From: JANOBD01 sp031411495
Lineage (GTDB): Bacteria > Planctomycetota > Phycisphaerae > Tepidisphaerales > Tepidisphaeraceae
Direction of reading: 5' to 3'
NCBI GenBank assembly: GCA_031411495.1
Contig: JANOBD010000017.1
Coordinates: forward strand, 1 to 6,632
Length of the DNA stretch: 6,632 nucleotides
The notes under the pieces were generated by a model. That model made no database searches. It saw only the letters and a list, made by a program, of their open reading frames with translations, and had not been told where the DNA came from. Positions 5,614 to 6,632 of this stretch are shown piece after piece. Made by a program: the position numbers and the translations under genes. Numbering within the stretch: position 1 is the stretch's first letter; the number at the start of each line of letters is the position of its first letter.

Positions 5614-5637
5614 TCAGTGAATCGGCCGAGGTAATCA
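5605..5637 (+). repeat. Near-perfect 12-base direct repeat across a stop/start junction
   Basis: CCGAGATAATCA (5605-5616) and CCGAGGTAATCA (5626-5637) differ at one base and are 21 bases apart. The first copy contains the TAA of the FII-like gene; the second contains the GAGG ribosome binding site and the first base of the next ATG. It looks like a small tandem duplication of the junction. Confidence 0.6.
5628..5631 (+). promoter_or_regulatory. Ribosome binding site of the 193-aa gene
   Basis: GAGG stands 5 bases before the ATG at 5637 and fixes the start there. The open frame extends upstream to an ATG at 5502, but that part lies inside the FII-like gene in another frame and has no binding site. 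Confidence 0.65.
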
Positions 5638-6218
5638 TGGCGATCGAACCCGTTGGTGGACTTTCACTTTCGCTGGTCAGTGTGCGCAACCTGGTCGCCT
5701 GCTGCCCGAGCTGGCAGGCGTGGACAGGCGTCGACCAACTGGCGGAGGAACTTCGGTTCGCTGCTGCGCTGCAGCGAGTCCACCTCTACGCGTTCCCGCC
5801 GCCGGCGACGCCGCCTCTTGGATACGAACTCAGCGAACTCGAAAGCATTCGCCCAGCCGCGGTGATCACCACCAAGCCGCCCTCGGTCGTAGCGCGTTCG
5901 CTGGAGATCTACGTCCGGACCCGCAACGCCACCAGTTCGTTCGTGGAGATGTACACCAATTACATCTACCTCCAGGCGGATGTGCCCAACGCCTATCGCG
6001 ACAACCCATCTGACGCCTACATCGACTTCACCAACCGGATCGGGTCGCTGGTGGACGACATGGTCGAGCTGGAGGGCGCGGACCTGCCTGAACCGGTGCC
6101 GTACGTGCAGTCGGTGGCGATGGTGACGGATGTGGCGCGCATCGCTTCCGATCACAACCAGACGCAGGGCGATTTCATGGAGACGTTCCTGCGCATCACC
6201 TCCGGACTGAAGCGATAA
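5637..6218 (+). CDS. Unrecognised neck/tail-completion candidate, 193 aa
   Basis: A soluble 193-aa protein with no signal peptide or membrane segment. The N-terminus (LSLVSVRNLVACCPSWQAWTG, residues 11-31 in part) resembles the short helical opening common in small phage neck proteins ('l-R-x-L-v-a-x-s-x-x-f-q-x-W-x-g'). An extended region follows with IRPAAVITTKPP (71-82) and SLEIYVRTR (88-96), the alternating pattern of a small alpha/beta tail-terminator fold. A helix near 130-146 (DFTNRIGSLVDDMVEL) and a closing strand FMETFLRITSG (180-190) complete the outline. Its place after the FII-like gene and directly before a basic protein, with one base between TAA and the next GTG, suggests a tail-terminator (gpU-like), tail-completion or neck role. 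I see no residue-level signature, so the assignment is by context and secondary-structure pattern only. Confidence 0.6.
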   Translation: MAIEPVGGLSLSLVSVRNLVACCPSWQAWTGVDQLAEELRFAAALQRVHLYAFPPPATPPLGYELSELESIRPAAVITTKPPSVVARSLEIYVRTRNATSSFVEMYTNYIYLQADVPNAYRDNPSDAYIDFTNRIGSLVDDMVELEGADLPEPVPYVQSVAMVTDVARIASDHNQTQGDFMETFLRITSGLKR

Positions 6219-6219
6219 C

Positions 6220-6632
6220 GTGGGCGTCAGCATCAAAAAGAACACCGCTGCGATCTCCGAGCGGCGGATCCGCCTGGCCTCCCGGGCGGGACTGCTCGCC
6301 TGTGTGCAGATGTGGCATCAGACGATGCGCCCTCGACACTTCACCACCGAAGCGGTCGGCCTCTACGACTACGCCCCGCGCACCAAAAAGTACATGATCC
6401 GCAAGGCGCGGCGGATGCGGCATCAGAAGCCGCTGGTCTACAGCGGCCAGTCGCGCGAGGCAGCGCAGACGGCCACGTTCCGCAGCGGTTCGATCGCCGG
6501 CAACGTCAGCGCCGCCGCGGTGATGCAGATGCCGTCGTATTTCGTGCAGCATCCCAGCAAGGGCTCATCCTTCATCGACAAGCCCGATGAACTCACCCGC
6601 ACAACGCCTCAGGAACGCGAGCAGCTGGCGCA
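6220..6632 (+). CDS. Probable minor tail/tail-completion protein (3' end missing)
   Basis: This frame is open from the GTG at 6220 to the window edge with no stop (137 codons). An in-frame TGA at 6208-6210 means GTG 6220 is the first possible start, one base after the previous TAA; no strong Shine-Dalgarno is present, so coupling to the upstream gene is likely. The N-terminus is basic (IKKN, RRIRLASR). The signature block at residues 49-81, YDYAPRTKKYMIRKARRM followed by HQKPLVYSGQSREAA, matches a pattern common in small phage neck and tail proteins ('Y-x-Y-x-x-R-T-x-x-Y-x-x-x-K-x-K... x-P-L-v-x-S-G-x-l'). It is followed by strands typical of those proteins (AAAVMQMPSYFV, 98-109). In lambda order this would be the gpZ (tail completion) position. 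Real gene: high confidence; exact role: moderate. Confidence 0.72.
   Translation, partial: MGVSIKKNTAAISERRIRLASRAGLLACVQMWHQTMRPRHFTTEAVGLYDYAPRTKKYMIRKARRMRHQKPLVYSGQSREAAQTATFRSGSIAGNVSAAAVMQMPSYFVQHPSKGSSFIDKPDELTRTTPQEREQLA

Noticed and set aside
1..6632. CRISPR array, insertion sequence, integrase, attachment site or defence genes
   Set aside because: No regularly spaced repeats, transposase or recombinase motifs, or recognisable defence domains were seen on either strand.

Overview
The window is a high-GC stretch of bacteriophage or prophage DNA carrying the head-assembly and head-tail joining module of a tailed phage. All supported genes are on the + strand in one tightly packed, operon-like block. 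No integrase, repressor, lysis gene or host housekeeping gene is visible, so a prophage cannot be told from a free phage genome. The host lineage is also unresolved: base composition and mixed use of Shine-Dalgarno and weak-leader starts fit a high-GC bacterium, but nothing here is diagnostic.

Layout: (1) 1-1163, the 3' part of a lambda-family portal gene; (2) 1160-2641, an S49-type (SppA-like) prohead protease with a C-terminal scaffold-like extension, which seems to hold a nested in-frame scaffold gene (2090-2641) with its own ribosome binding site, as lambda C/Nu3 does; (3) 2726-3160, a small DUF2190-like decoration (capsid cement) protein behind the strongest Shine-Dalgarno of the window; (4) 3161-3418, a 258-base non-coding stretch with a terminator-like hairpin, a predicted three-way-junction element built from three perfect 8-bp stems, and hairpins next to the next start; (5) 3419-4372, a Mu gpT-type major capsid protein; (6) a second terminator-like hairpin at 4399-4423; (7) 4451-5179, an unrecognised protein with a coiled-coil N-terminal half and an acidic disordered C-terminal half, in the position of lambda FI; (8) 5215-5613, a probable FII-like head-tail joining protein; (9) 5637-6218, an unrecognised 193-aa protein likely to be a neck or tail-completion component; (10) 6220-6632, the start of a basic protein, possibly tail completion or minor tail, that runs off the window.

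Working together: the portal nucleates the procapsid, the nested scaffold and the protease guide and mature it, the gpT-type protein forms the shell, the small protein decorates it, and the last three or four genes close the head and attach the tail. The order follows lambda (B-C-nu3-D-E-FI-FII-Z/U), but the major capsid protein resembles Mu gpT, so the module is a mosaic. I found no new enzymatic or defence system. The most unusual items are the structured non-coding region before the capsid gene and the nested scaffold start.
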